64,000 bases of DNA, taken from positions 79,264 through 143,263 of the forward strand of contig NZ_QNUL01000018.1 of the NCBI RefSeq assembly GCF_003383615.1, given 5' to 3'. Source of the DNA: Dyadobacter luteus. Its GTDB lineage: Bacteria; Bacteroidota; Bacteroidia; Cytophagales; Spirosomataceae. Positions 8,764 through 17,801 of the stretch are shown here, piece after piece (position 1 is the stretch's first letter; the number at the start of each line of letters is the position of its first letter). The translations under genes and the position numbers were made by a program. The notes under the pieces were generated by a model. That model made no database searches. It had not been told where the DNA came from and saw only the letters and a list, made by a program, of their open reading frames with translations.

Positions 8764-10311
8764 ATGCAAAAAAATCTGCTGCTGACTTTCGTTTTACTGA
8801 CAGTTATTTCTTTCGGAAGTAAAGCGCAGCATCTTCCCGGTGTTTCCATGGGTAACTATTCGGGAACCAACGCACTTTACCATAATCCGGCCTTCGTTTC
8901 AGACAATCGTTACAGCGTATATGTCAATCTGGTCGGCGCCCAGTTTTACATGGGAAATAATGCTGTTAAATATGATGCTCCTTATTCTTTCATGGCGCTT
9001 ATTACGAACAGCGTGCCCGATCAATACCGAAACGAAAGGGGTGTTACACAATTTCCAAGAACATATCTTAAGGAAAAACTGAATGGAAAGGATAAGTTTA
9101 TGAATGTCGGCGGTGACGTTCGTTTGCCATCCATCATGTTTCCCATCATGAAAGGAAGGGCTGGAATTGCGTTAACCACCCGTACCCGGTTTATACTCAA
9201 TATGGACGACATGACAGAGCCACTCGCCAGGCTGATCAGTAAAACCACACGACTGGAAGGTTTACAGGGACCACGCTTTGACAACCAATCCGGAAGGCTG
9301 CATTTTAATGCCATGGGGGAATTGGCTATGACATTAGGAGGGACAGTTATAGACAACGAAACTGATTTTTTGAAAGCAGGTATTACTGTAAAACGACTGA
9401 TCGGTCTGTACAATGCTTATGCGATCATTGAGAATTCTTCGTTCAGTCTTTCGCCTGATCCTGCTTGGGACAACAAGCGACAGATCATCGAAGTAGATCA
9501 GATTAATGCAAAATATGGAATGACCCGAGACGAGGCATTTCAGAACATCCGCCCTACTCCCGCCTGGTTACTCGGCAACGCTGCTCCGGGTAGCGGATGG
9601 GGATTTGACATCGGTGCTGTTTACGAGTATCGCCCGGACATCAACAAATATACTTATACCGAAAAGGGCGTTCGCAAACGTGATGCTTCAAAGAACAAAT
9701 ACCTGTATCGCATTGCAGTATCGCTTACGGACATAGGTCGGGTTCGTTTCAATAACCCCAATTATCTGTTACAACAGGAAGTACAAACAGCAAACAGACA
9801 ATTCACTTTCGACGATTTCCAGAAACTGGAAGGCTCAGAGGGAGTTTTTAATGCCATTAATTCGTCACTGGGCGTAAGCGGGTCACTCGCTCCAAACGTC
9901 ACGTCTGTACTGCCGACTGCATTCCAGGCGAGTGTCGATTATAACATCAAACCCAATGTATACGTCAATGCGCTTTGGGTGCACAACCTCATTCCCCGTT
10001 CTGCATTTGGAATGAAAGCCGAATCAGTCGTTGGTGTAACGCCTCGCTACGAGCATAAATGGTACGAAATTTCCGTACCGCTTGTATTGATGAACCGTTA
10101 CCGCACTCCCTCCATTGGTTTAGCAGGACGAATCGGACCTTTATGGATCGGAACCGACCATCTTCCGGGATTGATTAATATAGGAAAGCCAAAAGCATTT
10201 AATTTATATTTCGGGCTTTCGGCCGGACTATTCAGAAAACCGCCAGAATCTCAAAACAAATGCTGGCCACCAGAAGATTCATGGCTGAGACGGATATTCA
10301 GTAAACGATAA
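8764..10311 (+). CDS. DUF5723 family outer-membrane protein
   Basis: 515 residues with a signal peptide ending at SKAQ (about residue 21). The sequence GVSMGNYSGTNALYHNPAFV right after it is the hallmark of the DUF5723 family, in which outer-membrane beta-barrel proteins start with an NPA motif like that of FadL-type or PorP/SprF-type barrels. The rest is alternating beta strands with a C-terminal INIGKPKAFNLYFGLSAGLF. The final 30 residues (PPESQNKCWPPEDSW) are polar. It probably sits in the outer membrane; function is not known. It has its own upstream region and is followed after 49 nt by msrB. Confidence 0.85.
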   Translation: MQKNLLLTFVLLTVISFGSKAQHLPGVSMGNYSGTNALYHNPAFVSDNRYSVYVNLVGAQFYMGNNAVKYDAPYSFMALITNSVPDQYRNERGVTQFPRTYLKEKLNGKDKFMNVGGDVRLPSIMFPIMKGRAGIALTTRTRFILNMDDMTEPLARLISKTTRLEGLQGPRFDNQSGRLHFNAMGELAMTLGGTVIDNETDFLKAGITVKRLIGLYNAYAIIENSSFSLSPDPAWDNKRQIIEVDQINAKYGMTRDEAFQNIRPTPAWLLGNAAPGSGWGFDIGAVYEYRPDINKYTYTEKGVRKRDASKNKYLYRIAVSLTDIGRVRFNNPNYLLQQEVQTANRQFTFDDFQKLEGSEGVFNAINSSLGVSGSLAPNVTSVLPTAFQASVDYNIKPNVYVNALWVHNLIPRSAFGMKAESVVGVTPRYEHKWYEISVPLVLMNRYRTPSIGLAGRIGPLWIGTDHLPGLINIGKPKAFNLYFGLSAGLFRKPPESQNKCWPPEDSWLRRIFSKR

Positions 10312-10360
10312 ACTTTGCTTTGGTGTTATTTTTTTAGCACTGCTTTAAAACGCAATCATC

Positions 10361-10756
10361 ATGAGAGAAATAGAAAAAACCAAAGAAGAATGGCAACAGG
10401 AGCTGACAGGACAACAGTGTTTTGTTTTGTTTGAAAAAGGTACAGAGCGTCCTTTTTCACATCCCTTTAATGATAATAAGGAAGAAGGTACTTACGCATG
10501 TGCTGCATGTGGAACACCATTATTCAGCTCAGAAACCAAGTATGATTCGGGCTCAGGCTGGCCAAGTTTTTTCCAACCCATTGCCAGCGAAAACGTGGAA
10601 GAAATTACAGACAAAAGCCATGGTATGATTCGTACCGAAGTGGTGTGCAGGAAATGTGGAGGGCATCTTGGACACGTATTCAACGATGGTCCACGTCCGA
10701 CAGGACTTCGTTATTGCATGAATGGCGTTGCACTGAAATTTGATAAAGCTGAATAG
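10361..10756 (+). CDS. msrB: Peptide-methionine (R)-S-oxide reductase MsrB
   Basis: 131 residues, full length for a single-domain MsrB, which reduces R-methionine sulfoxide in proteins using thioredoxin. The two zinc-binding CxxC pairs are CAACG and CRKCG, the SGSGWPSFFQP motif is intact, HLGHVFNDGP is the conserved substrate loop, and the catalytic Cys lies in RYCMNGVAL close to the C-terminus. The usual RYCINS is here RYCMNG, which keeps the Cys. No signal peptide, so cytoplasmic. It ends at a strong hairpin terminator, so it is separate from the next gene. Confidence 0.97.
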   Translation: MREIEKTKEEWQQELTGQQCFVLFEKGTERPFSHPFNDNKEEGTYACAACGTPLFSSETKYDSGSGWPSFFQPIASENVEEITDKSHGMIRTEVVCRKCGGHLGHVFNDGPRPTGLRYCMNGVALKFDKAE

Positions 10757-10762
10757 AATACA

Positions 10763-10808
10763 GATAAGAAAAGCCGGACTTCATCAGATTTGTCCGGCTT
10801 TTCTTATC
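10763..10808 (+). terminator. Terminator after msrB
   Basis: A 17-bp perfect inverted repeat: gataagaaaagccggac pairs with its complement ending at 10808, with a 12-nt loop. The T-rich 3' arm makes it a strong intrinsic terminator; it is likely active in both directions. Confidence 0.85.
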
Positions 10809-10837
10809 TTTGAAACCTTACGAACCTTTAACGTTTG

Positions 10838-13390
10838 ATGGAAGTAATCAGATCGTTCTTTTACAAAATAAAAACCATGTTCCAGTTTATTGGAACACAG
10901 ATCTCAACGTTTTTTAGCTTTATTTTCTACAAGATTTTTTCCCTCATAGCAGGTAAAACAAAAGCCGACGCGTTTCTGGATTCATATAACAGAAAGCGAC
11001 AGGCCTTGTCTGACTGGTGGGATAGCAAATTCGATAAAGAGTCTGCATACTACCGCTCTATCAGCATCATTTGGAAAACGGTAGTTTATGGTTTTTTGGG
11101 TGCGTGTTTTTATATTTTTTGCGTAGAAACAAACTTCCTTTGGTTAATGGGAAGTATGCCCAGTGTAGAAGATTTACAGAATCCAAAGGTCAACCAATCC
11201 TCAGAAATATACACCGCAGATGGCGTGCTGATCGGCAAGTTCTACACTGAAAACCGCACACCGGTAACCGCGGAGATGATCTCTCCGAATCTGGTTAAGG
11301 CCTTGATAGCGACAGAGGATATCCGTTTTTACAAACATTCTGGTATTGATTACAAGGCCATGGCCAGCGTTGCCATCGGAATTGTATCAGGTGCAACAGA
11401 TCGTGGAGGTGGTAGTACGATTACACAACAACTCGCAAAAAAGCTTTTCAAAACACGCAGAAGCGGGGCTAGAGGGCTTTTAGGCTCTGTTCCCGTGTTG
11501 AGTACTATTATTTATAAAACGAAGGAGTGGCTTACCGCCATCAAGCTTGAAAGAAACTTCACGAAGCAGGAAATCCTGACCATGTATTTCAATACAGTGG
11601 ATTACGGAAGTAATACCTATGGAATTAACACTGCTGCCAAATCCTATTTCAGTAAATCGCCGGATAGTCTTAATATTCAGGAAGCTGCCGTATTGGTCGG
11701 ACTTCAGAAGGCAACAACTACCTACAATCCGATACGCAATCCGAAACGTTCGCTTGAACGCCGGAATGTGGTAATCGGCCAGATGCAAAAATATGGCTAC
11801 ATCACTGCAAAACAGGCTGATTCTATCAGCGCATTGCCCATTGAGCTGAAAACCAAATTCGAAACGCCCTACGACGGCAACGCCAATTACTTCAAAAATG
11901 CAGTAGTTGACTTTGTTAAAAAATGGGGTGATGAAAATGGATATGACCTGTATACCGACGGTCTGAAAATATACACTACCATTGACTCTCACATGCAGGA
12001 ACATGCGGAGGAAGCAATGACTGAAAAAATGAAGCAGCTTCAGCGTGTGTTTGAAGATCACTGGGGAAAACAGAATCCATGGGTAGATGAAAACGGCAAG
12101 GAAATTCCTGATTTTCTGACTAACGTAATCAAACGTACCAGCAGATACCGTACACTGGCTGCAAAGTTTCCATCCAACCCGGACAGCGTCCTTCATTACC
12201 TGAATAAAAAGGATACTATGATGGTGTATGACTGGAAGAATAGTAGCGAAATGAAGAAATACTGGAGCTCCATGGATTCGCTGGATTACTACAAGCGTAT
12301 TCTGAGAGCAGGTATGATGGCCATGGATCCGCACACGGGACAGATCAGAGCATGGGTAGGCGGACTTGATTACAACTTCTTTAAATATGATGCGGTAAAA
12401 CAAGGAAAACGCCAGCCAGGATCAACCTTTAAACCATTTGTCTACACCACTGCCATTGATGATTCTTCCTTCAATATGAGTCCCTGCGACCAGATTGTGG
12501 ATAAGCCGTTTATGAAAAAGTATATCGAAGACGGTGAAGAAAAAGAATGGAAACCGAGAAACGCAACGGGTACTTTCAGTTATGCCAACATGACACTGAG
12601 ACGTGCGCTGGCTCAGTCTATCAACTCTGTTACAGCTGAACTAACGGATCAGGTAGGCCCGGCGAATGTGGCCCGTTATGCGAAAAAAATGGGTATCACC
12701 ACTCCGTTGAAAGGATTACCTTCCATTGGGCTTGGACCGTTTGATGTGTCTTTGTATGATATGGTGGCGGCATATAGTGTTTTTGTCAATAACGGCACCT
12801 ACACCGAACCGATATTGGTAAATAAGATTGAAGACAGCAACGGTAAAGTGATAGAAGAATTCTTGCCTGAGCATCGTCAGGCCATCAGTCCTGAATCGGC
12901 TTTCCTGATGGTTCAGATGCTGAAAGGTGGTGTAGAAGAACCGGGAGGAACGTCGGGAAGTATCAGATGGCGTTATGACGTCACTAAAAATGGCAATGAA
13001 ATCGGTGGAAAAACCGGGACTACATCTAACAACTCCGACGGCTGGTTTATGTGTGTAACACGCGACCTGGTGGTTGGTGCCTGGGTAGGTGGCGACGACC
13101 GGAGTATTCACTTCCGTACTACCAATCTGGGGGAAGGTGCCAAAACCGCCCTGCCTATTGTTGGTAGGTTCCTCGAAAAAATTTACAGAGACAAGGCAGT
13201 TGGCATAGAGCCTGGCCCTTTTCCGAAACCAAATTTTAAAGTCACGAAAGAATATAACTGTCCAACCCAATGGGCACCGGCAGAAAGCGATTCGCTGGAT
13301 GTGGATAGTGACAGTACAGGTGTAAAAATTGATGAAGATGACCTGATTGGTCCACCACCTATACCGCTGGATACAGCGAGAAGGAGATAA
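10838..13390 (+). CDS. Class A penicillin-binding protein 1A
   Basis: 850 residues from the ATG at 10838 (a TTG one codon upstream is not needed). It is a bifunctional peptidoglycan glycosyltransferase/transpeptidase. A cytoplasmic N-terminus of about 75 residues is followed by one membrane segment (about 78-105). The GT51 domain has ATEDIRFYKHSGID and GGGSTITQQLAKKLF plus KEWLTAIKLERNFTK. The transpeptidase domain has the SxxK motif in PGSTFKPF, the SxN motif in QSINS and the KTGTTS motif. The C-terminal tail is acidic and disordered. It is monocistronic, with terminators on both sides. It is likely the main PBP1A (mrcA/ponA-like) of the organism, but paralogue assignment cannot be made from one window. 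Confidence 0.96.
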   Translation: MEVIRSFFYKIKTMFQFIGTQISTFFSFIFYKIFSLIAGKTKADAFLDSYNRKRQALSDWWDSKFDKESAYYRSISIIWKTVVYGFLGACFYIFCVETNFLWLMGSMPSVEDLQNPKVNQSSEIYTADGVLIGKFYTENRTPVTAEMISPNLVKALIATEDIRFYKHSGIDYKAMASVAIGIVSGATDRGGGSTITQQLAKKLFKTRRSGARGLLGSVPVLSTIIYKTKEWLTAIKLERNFTKQEILTMYFNTVDYGSNTYGINTAAKSYFSKSPDSLNIQEAAVLVGLQKATTTYNPIRNPKRSLERRNVVIGQMQKYGYITAKQADSISALPIELKTKFETPYDGNANYFKNAVVDFVKKWGDENGYDLYTDGLKIYTTIDSHMQEHAEEAMTEKMKQLQRVFEDHWGKQNPWVDENGKEIPDFLTNVIKRTSRYRTLAAKFPSNPDSVLHYLNKKDTMMVYDWKNSSEMKKYWSSMDSLDYYKRILRAGMMAMDPHTGQIRAWVGGLDYNFFKYDAVKQGKRQPGSTFKPFVYTTAIDDSSFNMSPCDQIVDKPFMKKYIEDGEEKEWKPRNATGTFSYANMTLRRALAQSINSVTAELTDQVGPANVARYAKKMGITTPLKGLPSIGLGPFDVSLYDMVAAYSVFVNNGTYTEPILVNKIEDSNGKVIEEFLPEHRQAISPESAFLMVQMLKGGVEEPGGTSGSIRWRYDVTKNGNEIGGKTGTTSNNSDGWFMCVTRDLVVGAWVGGDDRSIHFRTTNLGEGAKTALPIVGRFLEKIYRDKAVGIEPGPFPKPNFKVTKEYNCPTQWAPAESDSLDVDSDSTGVKIDEDDLIGPPPIPLDTARRR

Positions 13391-13391
13391 T

Positions 13392-13433
13392 AAAAAATGG
13401 CAGCTTTCGATTACGAAGGCTGCCATTTTTTAT
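13392..13433 (+). terminator. Terminator after PBP1A
   Basis: The stem has arms of about 18 nt with one mismatch or wobble (core atggcagc/ggctgccat, flanked by A and T runs). It begins one base after the stop codon. Confidence 0.9.
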
Positions 13434-13498
13434 TGTTAAGGAATTTTATAAAGATTTATTCGGCCGTATTTACGATAGAAAAGCATGCATACTTCTCA

Positions 13499-13708
13499 TC
13501 ATCTATATGTTTTTTTCATAGCCTTGTAAAAATGAAATGAATTCAGACTGAATACGATCGACATCATTGAATTAAAAAACAAGGGGCTACTATAGAATTC
13601 GTCCCATGTCATCACAAAACCTTTCTGATAAAATCCATACGCAACCGAAAATAACATGATTAATGCCAGGATTGTGGTAACTATAAATCTGGTCTTGGGA
13701 TTTTTCAT
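13499..13708 (-). CDS. Small two-helix membrane protein
   Basis: 69 residues from an ATG. The N-terminal helix (RFIVTTILALIMLFSVAYGF) and a second hydrophobic stretch (SSPLFFNSMMSIVFSLNSF) flank a short polar loop, and the tail is basic (YKAMKKTYR). No named family recognised. It is the last gene of a minus-strand run that also holds the nitronate monooxygenase (30 nt upstream) and further small membrane proteins. It may be co-transcribed with them. Confidence 0.55.
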   Translation of the reverse strand: MKNPKTRFIVTTILALIMLFSVAYGFYQKGFVMTWDEFYSSPLFFNSMMSIVFSLNSFHFYKAMKKTYR

Positions 13709-13738
13709 ATGTTTTAAAACTTTATACTTAACAATTCA

Positions 13739-14800
13739 TTATTCTGACCATCCCGCCTCTGCTATCAACTCCCTGACTATCTCCGCAGAAGTTTTCAACT
13801 TAGCCAAATGCGCAGATTGACCCGCCCATAATGTGGTAAATTCTTTATTATTTAGCTTTTGAGAAGCCGTTCTGATTGGTACGGTAAGATCATTTAATAG
13901 TGGATAAGCAGGAAAATCAAGATTGAGTTTCTCCACTTCATTATGAAAAGTATTACGTATCCCCCTGGCCCAACGACCAGAAAATGCTCGCGTCAGGACG
14001 GTATCCGTGTCCACACTCTCATGCACCACTTGTTTGTAATTATCAATACTCAAACTTTCATTACTTCTTAAAAATGCAGAACCTACCTGTACTCCTGCAG
14101 CACCGAGTATCATCGCAGCTTTTATCGTTCTTCCATCCATGATGCCACCAGCTGCCAATACAGGTACAGATACTTCATCCACAACTTGCGGAATGAGTGA
14201 CATAGCTCCTATTTGTGGCAAAGGCTCGTCAAAGAAAAACGTACCTCTATGTCCTCCTGCTTCAATTCCCTGTGCCGTGATTAAGTCAATACCCATACTT
14301 TCCAGTTGCTTCGCTTCCCGTACCGATGTAGCAGTACCGATCAGAACGATTCCGGCATCGTGCAAACGCTGAATACTTTCAGCATCAATTACTCCAAAGG
14401 TGAAACTAACCACCGGCACATGTTCGCTGATCAGTATTTCAACCTGTTCACGGTATGAGTAATGCTGAAGTTTTTCAATATCCACCAGGGGATGTTCCAA
14501 ACCGTATCGATTCGTTATAACAACCAGTTTATCCTGAATAGCGCTGATTGCCGCAACATCAATAGCCGGCATATCATGTGCAAAAAGATTAACTGCAAAC
14601 GGTTTATCAGTAAGTGCTTTTGTTTTACGGATCAGGTCAAGCGTTTTTTCGGGAGACTGCAAACCAACAGGAAGCGAACCCAGCCCTCCCTCATTAGACA
14701 CCGCCGCCACCATTTCAGGAGTAGTAACACCAAGCATGGGTGCCTGAACAAGAGGGTATTTTACTTTAAGAAGATTTATTAGCTGATTGGTCCGGTTCAT
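13739..14800 (-). CDS. Nitronate monooxygenase (2-nitropropane dioxygenase family)
   Basis: 353 residues. An FMN-dependent TIM-barrel enzyme that oxidises nitronates such as propionate 3-nitronate. Visible motifs: VQAPMLGVTTPEMVAAVSN and GGLGSLP at the N-terminus, the TAQGIEAGGHRGTF motif, where the His is the catalytic residue in this family, and the phosphate-binding LAAGGIMDGRTIKAAM followed by LGAAGVQVGSAFL. Cytoplasmic, with no signal peptide. It lies between small membrane-protein genes on the same strand, 12 nt downstream of the 57-codon gene at 14813. Confident for family; the physiological substrate is not known. Confidence 0.93.
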   Translation of the reverse strand: MNRTNQLINLLKVKYPLVQAPMLGVTTPEMVAAVSNEGGLGSLPVGLQSPEKTLDLIRKTKALTDKPFAVNLFAHDMPAIDVAAISAIQDKLVVITNRYGLEHPLVDIEKLQHYSYREQVEILISEHVPVVSFTFGVIDAESIQRLHDAGIVLIGTATSVREAKQLESMGIDLITAQGIEAGGHRGTFFFDEPLPQIGAMSLIPQVVDEVSVPVLAAGGIMDGRTIKAAMILGAAGVQVGSAFLRSNESLSIDNYKQVVHESVDTDTVLTRAFSGRWARGIRNTFHNEVEKLNLDFPAYPLLNDLTVPIRTASQKLNNKEFTTLWAGQSAHLAKLKTSAEIVRELIAEAGWSE

Positions 14801-14812
14801 AAGGTCTTTATT

Positions 14813-14986
14813 TTATGTCCTTTTGTATTTCAACGCTACTCTTGCCGCAATCCATATCTGCGCAGCCAGCAAAGCTACAATATCAATCTTTTCTAAATCC
14901 TGATCCAGATACAACATCTTGTATAAAAGATGGCAACAGATAGCAAACATGATCGCGGATACTCCCGTGGTGATGAGTGATTTCAT
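14813..14986 (-). CDS. 57-residue membrane microprotein
   Basis: A small open frame, ATG at 14986 and TAA at 14813-14815. It encodes a protein with an N-terminal hydrophobic helix (SLITTGVSAIMFAICCHLLY), an acidic turn (LDQDLEKID), a second helix (IVALLAAQIWIAARVAL) and a basic tail (KYKRT). The two-helix hairpin layout with a positive C-terminus resembles its neighbours at 13499 and 15156. It lies 12 nt upstream of the nitronate monooxygenase gene, which suggests co-translation. No family recognised. Coding status is inferred from the composition and spacing. Confidence 0.5.
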   Translation of the reverse strand: MKSLITTGVSAIMFAICCHLLYKMLYLDQDLEKIDIVALLAAQIWIAARVALKYKRT

Positions 14987-15046
14987 AGTGTGGGTTGATT
15001 AAGAGAGGATATTTACCACAGCTCATTCTTAGATTTCACTTGTGGA

Positions 15047-15130
15047 TTACCTTCTCAAATAAAATTTGATATAAATTCCCAAGAGTAGTACAGACAGGAT
15101 AGATGCTATACCCAGATAAAACCAATACAT
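15047..15130 (-). CDS. Possible 27-residue single-helix microprotein
   Basis: ATG at 15130 and TAA at 15047. The product is one hydrophobic helix (FYLGIASILSVLLLGIY) followed by a basic end (IKFYLRR), the layout of a single-pass inner-membrane peptide. It lies 25 nt after the end of the 71-residue membrane protein gene and about 60 nt before the 57-residue one, all on the minus strand. Because it is so short, chance cannot be excluded. Confidence 0.3.
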   Translation of the reverse strand: MYWFYLGIASILSVLLLGIYIKFYLRR

Positions 15131-15155
15131 GTTGTCAAGCTTATCAGATTAGCTT

Positions 15156-15371
15156 TTATAAGCCCTTACTCTTCAACTCTTTAATTTCATTCCTGAGTTT
15201 ATAAACTTCCTTTTTTATACGTAACAATGCATCAATCAGCCAAACAATTGTCAAATATAACCCGACGGTCATAATGGACATACCATCTTCCACGTTGCCA
15301 TACATTCTAAAAAAGCAGCCGATGAAAAAAATCAGCAATCCGATAATAAGAAGCATAGTTTGACGATTCAT
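15156..15371 (-). CDS. Small membrane protein with coiled-coil tail
   Basis: 71 residues. Two hydrophobic helices (MLLIIGLLIFFIGCFF and SIMTVGLYLTIVWLI) with a short loop, then a charged heptad-like tail (LLRIKKEVYKLRNEIKELKSKG) that should form a coiled coil in the cytoplasm. No named family recognised. It follows the HTH gene at 15415 by 43 nt on the same strand, so the two may be one transcript. The coiled coil suggests oligomerisation or a partner protein. Confidence 0.6.
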   Translation of the reverse strand: MNRQTMLLIIGLLIFFIGCFFRMYGNVEDGMSIMTVGLYLTIVWLIDALLRIKKEVYKLRNEIKELKSKGL

Positions 15372-15414
15372 AATATGAATTTTTAGGTATCCTGAATTAA
15401 AAATAAGTAACTCA

Positions 15415-15651
15415 TTAAAATAAATCTATTATCACCGCATACTTATACAAGGCACCATATCCCTGCATTCCAAGCTTCTTACCAATACGATTCTTGTAAT
15501 TATCAATGGATTTGGGCATCACATTCATGTGAACTGCGATGTCCTTAGAAGTTAAGCCATTTGTGAGGTAAACAAGAATTATCCACTCTGTATCAGATAA
15601 CAGATAGATCTTGGGGTGCGGAAGCGAGAGATGATTAGATGTATGATGCAT
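15415..15651 (-). CDS. Stand-alone LuxR-type (GerE) HTH protein
   Basis: 78 residues from the ATG at 15651; an in-frame TTG at 15672 would add seven residues. The protein is essentially one LuxR C-terminal HTH: LSDTEWIILVYLTNGLTSKDIA gives the first helices, and VMPKSIDNYKNRIGKKLGM gives the recognition helix region with the IDNYKNRIGKKLG signature typical of Bacteroidota NarL-like domains. There is no receiver or ligand domain. It heads the run of small membrane-protein genes down to 13499 and may control them. A 33-bp direct repeat lies upstream (15828-15893). Confidence 0.8.
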   Translation of the reverse strand: MHHTSNHLSLPHPKIYLLSDTEWIILVYLTNGLTSKDIAVHMNVMPKSIDNYKNRIGKKLGMQGYGALYKYAVIIDLF

Positions 15652-15827
15652 ATTGCTCCATGTTAAGTGCAACTAAACTGACTTAATCATTTCACAACGT
15701 TGAATGGCTGACAATAATAATCAGTCAAATTGAAATGTCAAACTATTTCTAATAAAAAAAACTATTCAGCGGTTATCACGATTATGAAATTGCTGTGTAT
15801 TTAAACGTAAAAGTTGATCAGCCATTT

Positions 15828-15893
15828 TCAGATATTTTACCCCGTACACCGGTATAAATATCTGATATTTTACCCCCTGCACCGGTACAATTA
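15828..15893. repeat. Two 33-bp direct repeats
   Basis: Two adjacent copies (15828-15860 and 15861-15893) share gatattttacccc and caccggta. They lie between the end of the ABC transporter gene and the start of the HTH gene. Each contains the palindrome accggt. They could be operator half-sites for the HTH protein. Confidence 0.7.
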
Positions 15894-15911
15894 TCCAAAA
15901 CATCGTAAACC

Positions 15912-17681
15912 TTATCCAATCTTCAACACCTCTTTGTACTGCATTCGGTACAAATTGGCATAGAAACCTTCCTTTTCCAGAAGTTGTTCGTGGTTTCCTT
16001 CTTCCATAATTTCTCCTTTATCTACCACGATGATCTTATCAGCTTCCTGAATGGTCGATAGCCTGTGGGCAATGACGATGGCGGTCCTCCCTTTCATCAG
16101 TTTCTCAATGGCCTTTTGGATCAGTTCTTCGGTTTCTGTATCCACTGAAGAAGTTGCCTCATCCAGCACGATGATTTTCGGCTCGTGTACCATCGCACGT
16201 ACAAATGAAATCAGCTGGCGCTGACCTACGGACAAGGTTGCCCCGCGTTCCATCACGTTGTATTGATATCCGCCGGGCAGTCTTTCAATAAAATCATGAA
16301 CACCTACCAACCGTGCCGCTTCAATGATCTTTTCTTCTGTAATAGAAAAATCACCCAAACGAATGTTGTTTTCTATCGTATCAGAAAAAAGGAAAACATC
16401 CTGCAATACAATACCAACATGTTTTCTCAAGGCATTAAGCTCATACTTTTCCACTTCTACATCATCCACCAGAATGTTTCCTTTGTTGATATCATAAAAG
16501 CGCGTCAGCAAGTTGATAATAGACGATTTCCCCGCACCGGTTGCACCTACCAACGCTACAGTTTTACCTTCATCTACTTTGAAGCTGATGTCTTTCAAAA
16601 CATATTCTTCCTCATTATAGGCAAACCATACATTTTTAAACTCTACTTTTCCTTTGATGATTTCAGGATCAAATGTGCCTTCATTGGCTGTGTACTCGTC
16701 ACTATCCAGCAATTTCAAAATACGGTCGGTACTTACAATCCCCATTTGAAGGGTATTGAAGCGGTCGGCCAACTGACGGATTGGTCTGAAGAAAAGGTTG
16801 ATAAACATCACAAAAGCGGTCACTGTCCCGAAAGTCACCTCGGCATCCAATATCTGTTTGGAACCATACCAAACCACCAGCCCGGTTCCGGCGGCCGCAA
16901 TCACATCCGCAACAGGGAAGTAAATCGAATAATACAGAATGGACCGGATATTGGCATCCCTGTGCACCTTATTGATCTCCTGAAATTTCTTGTATTCGAT
17001 ATGTTCGCTACTGAAAATCTGCACAATGCTCATTCCGGTGATATGCTCCTGCACGAATGAGTTCAGGTTAGAAACAGCGGCACGTACTTCGTTAAAGGAA
17101 TCTTTGATCTTTTCTTTAAAAACATAAGTACAAAAAAGCATCAGCGGAATCATCGATAAACTAATGATGGATAGTTTCCAGTCGGTGTAGAACATCACAG
17201 CAATGATCAGCGTCAGCTGCAGAATATCGCCGGCAATAGCCGCCATACCATCACTGAACACGTTGGAAAGCGTTTCAACATCTGAAATCGTTCTGGTCAC
17301 CAGTCGACCGATGGGAGTCTGATCAAAAAATTTGAGTCGGAGACCAATGATTTTTTCATACAACTGTACCCTTATATCACGGATAATATACTGTCCCAGC
17401 CAGCCCGACATATAGGTATTCCAGAATTGCGCAATGCCTTGTACTAAAGTCACCACCACCATGATTACTAGCATGAGTGTGAGCTGAGAATAATTCCCGT
17501 TGGCAATAGGCGTATCTATAGTATATTTAATCAGAAGCGGGGTAAGCGGCGCCAGCAGCGCATTCAGCATAATAATACCTATAAGAAGATAAAACTGCTT
17601 TTGATAGGGCTTTACAAATACATACAAACGCCTTAGCGTGGGAAGGTCGAATATCTGGCCGCTTTTGGTTTCCTGATTCAC
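15912..17681 (-). CDS. ABC exporter (half transporter, ABCB/MsbA type)
   Basis: 589 residues. An N-terminal six-helix membrane domain (about residues 20-320) is fused to a nucleotide-binding domain. Walker A is GATGAGKSS, Walker B is IIVLDEATSSVD, and the H-loop is IAHRLST. The signature motif reads LSVGQRQL, not LSGGQ, a variant common in Bacteroidota and YheI/YheH-like exporters. It should dimerise in the inner membrane and export lipid or drug-like substrates. The start is a GTG at 17681; no ATG lies near enough for a complete membrane domain. It is divergent from the DUF4126 gene. Substrate unknown. Confidence 0.93.
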   Translation of the reverse strand: MNQETKSGQIFDLPTLRRLYVFVKPYQKQFYLLIGIIMLNALLAPLTPLLIKYTIDTPIANGNYSQLTLMLVIMVVVTLVQGIAQFWNTYMSGWLGQYIIRDIRVQLYEKIIGLRLKFFDQTPIGRLVTRTISDVETLSNVFSDGMAAIAGDILQLTLIIAVMFYTDWKLSIISLSMIPLMLFCTYVFKEKIKDSFNEVRAAVSNLNSFVQEHITGMSIVQIFSSEHIEYKKFQEINKVHRDANIRSILYYSIYFPVADVIAAAGTGLVVWYGSKQILDAEVTFGTVTAFVMFINLFFRPIRQLADRFNTLQMGIVSTDRILKLLDSDEYTANEGTFDPEIIKGKVEFKNVWFAYNEEEYVLKDISFKVDEGKTVALVGATGAGKSSIINLLTRFYDINKGNILVDDVEVEKYELNALRKHVGIVLQDVFLFSDTIENNIRLGDFSITEEKIIEAARLVGVHDFIERLPGGYQYNVMERGATLSVGQRQLISFVRAMVHEPKIIVLDEATSSVDTETEELIQKAIEKLMKGRTAIVIAHRLSTIQEADKIIVVDKGEIMEEGNHEQLLEKEGFYANLYRMQYKEVLKIG

Positions 17682-17801
17682 TAATTGTTCTGCTATTTAA
17701 CTGGTATGGAAGTCAACAACGAAAAAGCAAAATTAGTCACAGCCCGCTAAAAAAACGTATTTTTATATACCTTTCAACCAAATCTACACGCACACGATCA
17801 C

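Noticed and set aside
11480..12403. 307-codon minus-strand frame antisense to PBP1A
   Set aside because: Shadow of the penicillin-binding protein gene, which has all GT51 and transpeptidase motifs.
16263..17060. 265-codon plus-strand frame antisense to the ABC exporter
   Set aside because: Shadow of the ABC transporter gene; the minus-strand frame has all Walker and signature motifs.
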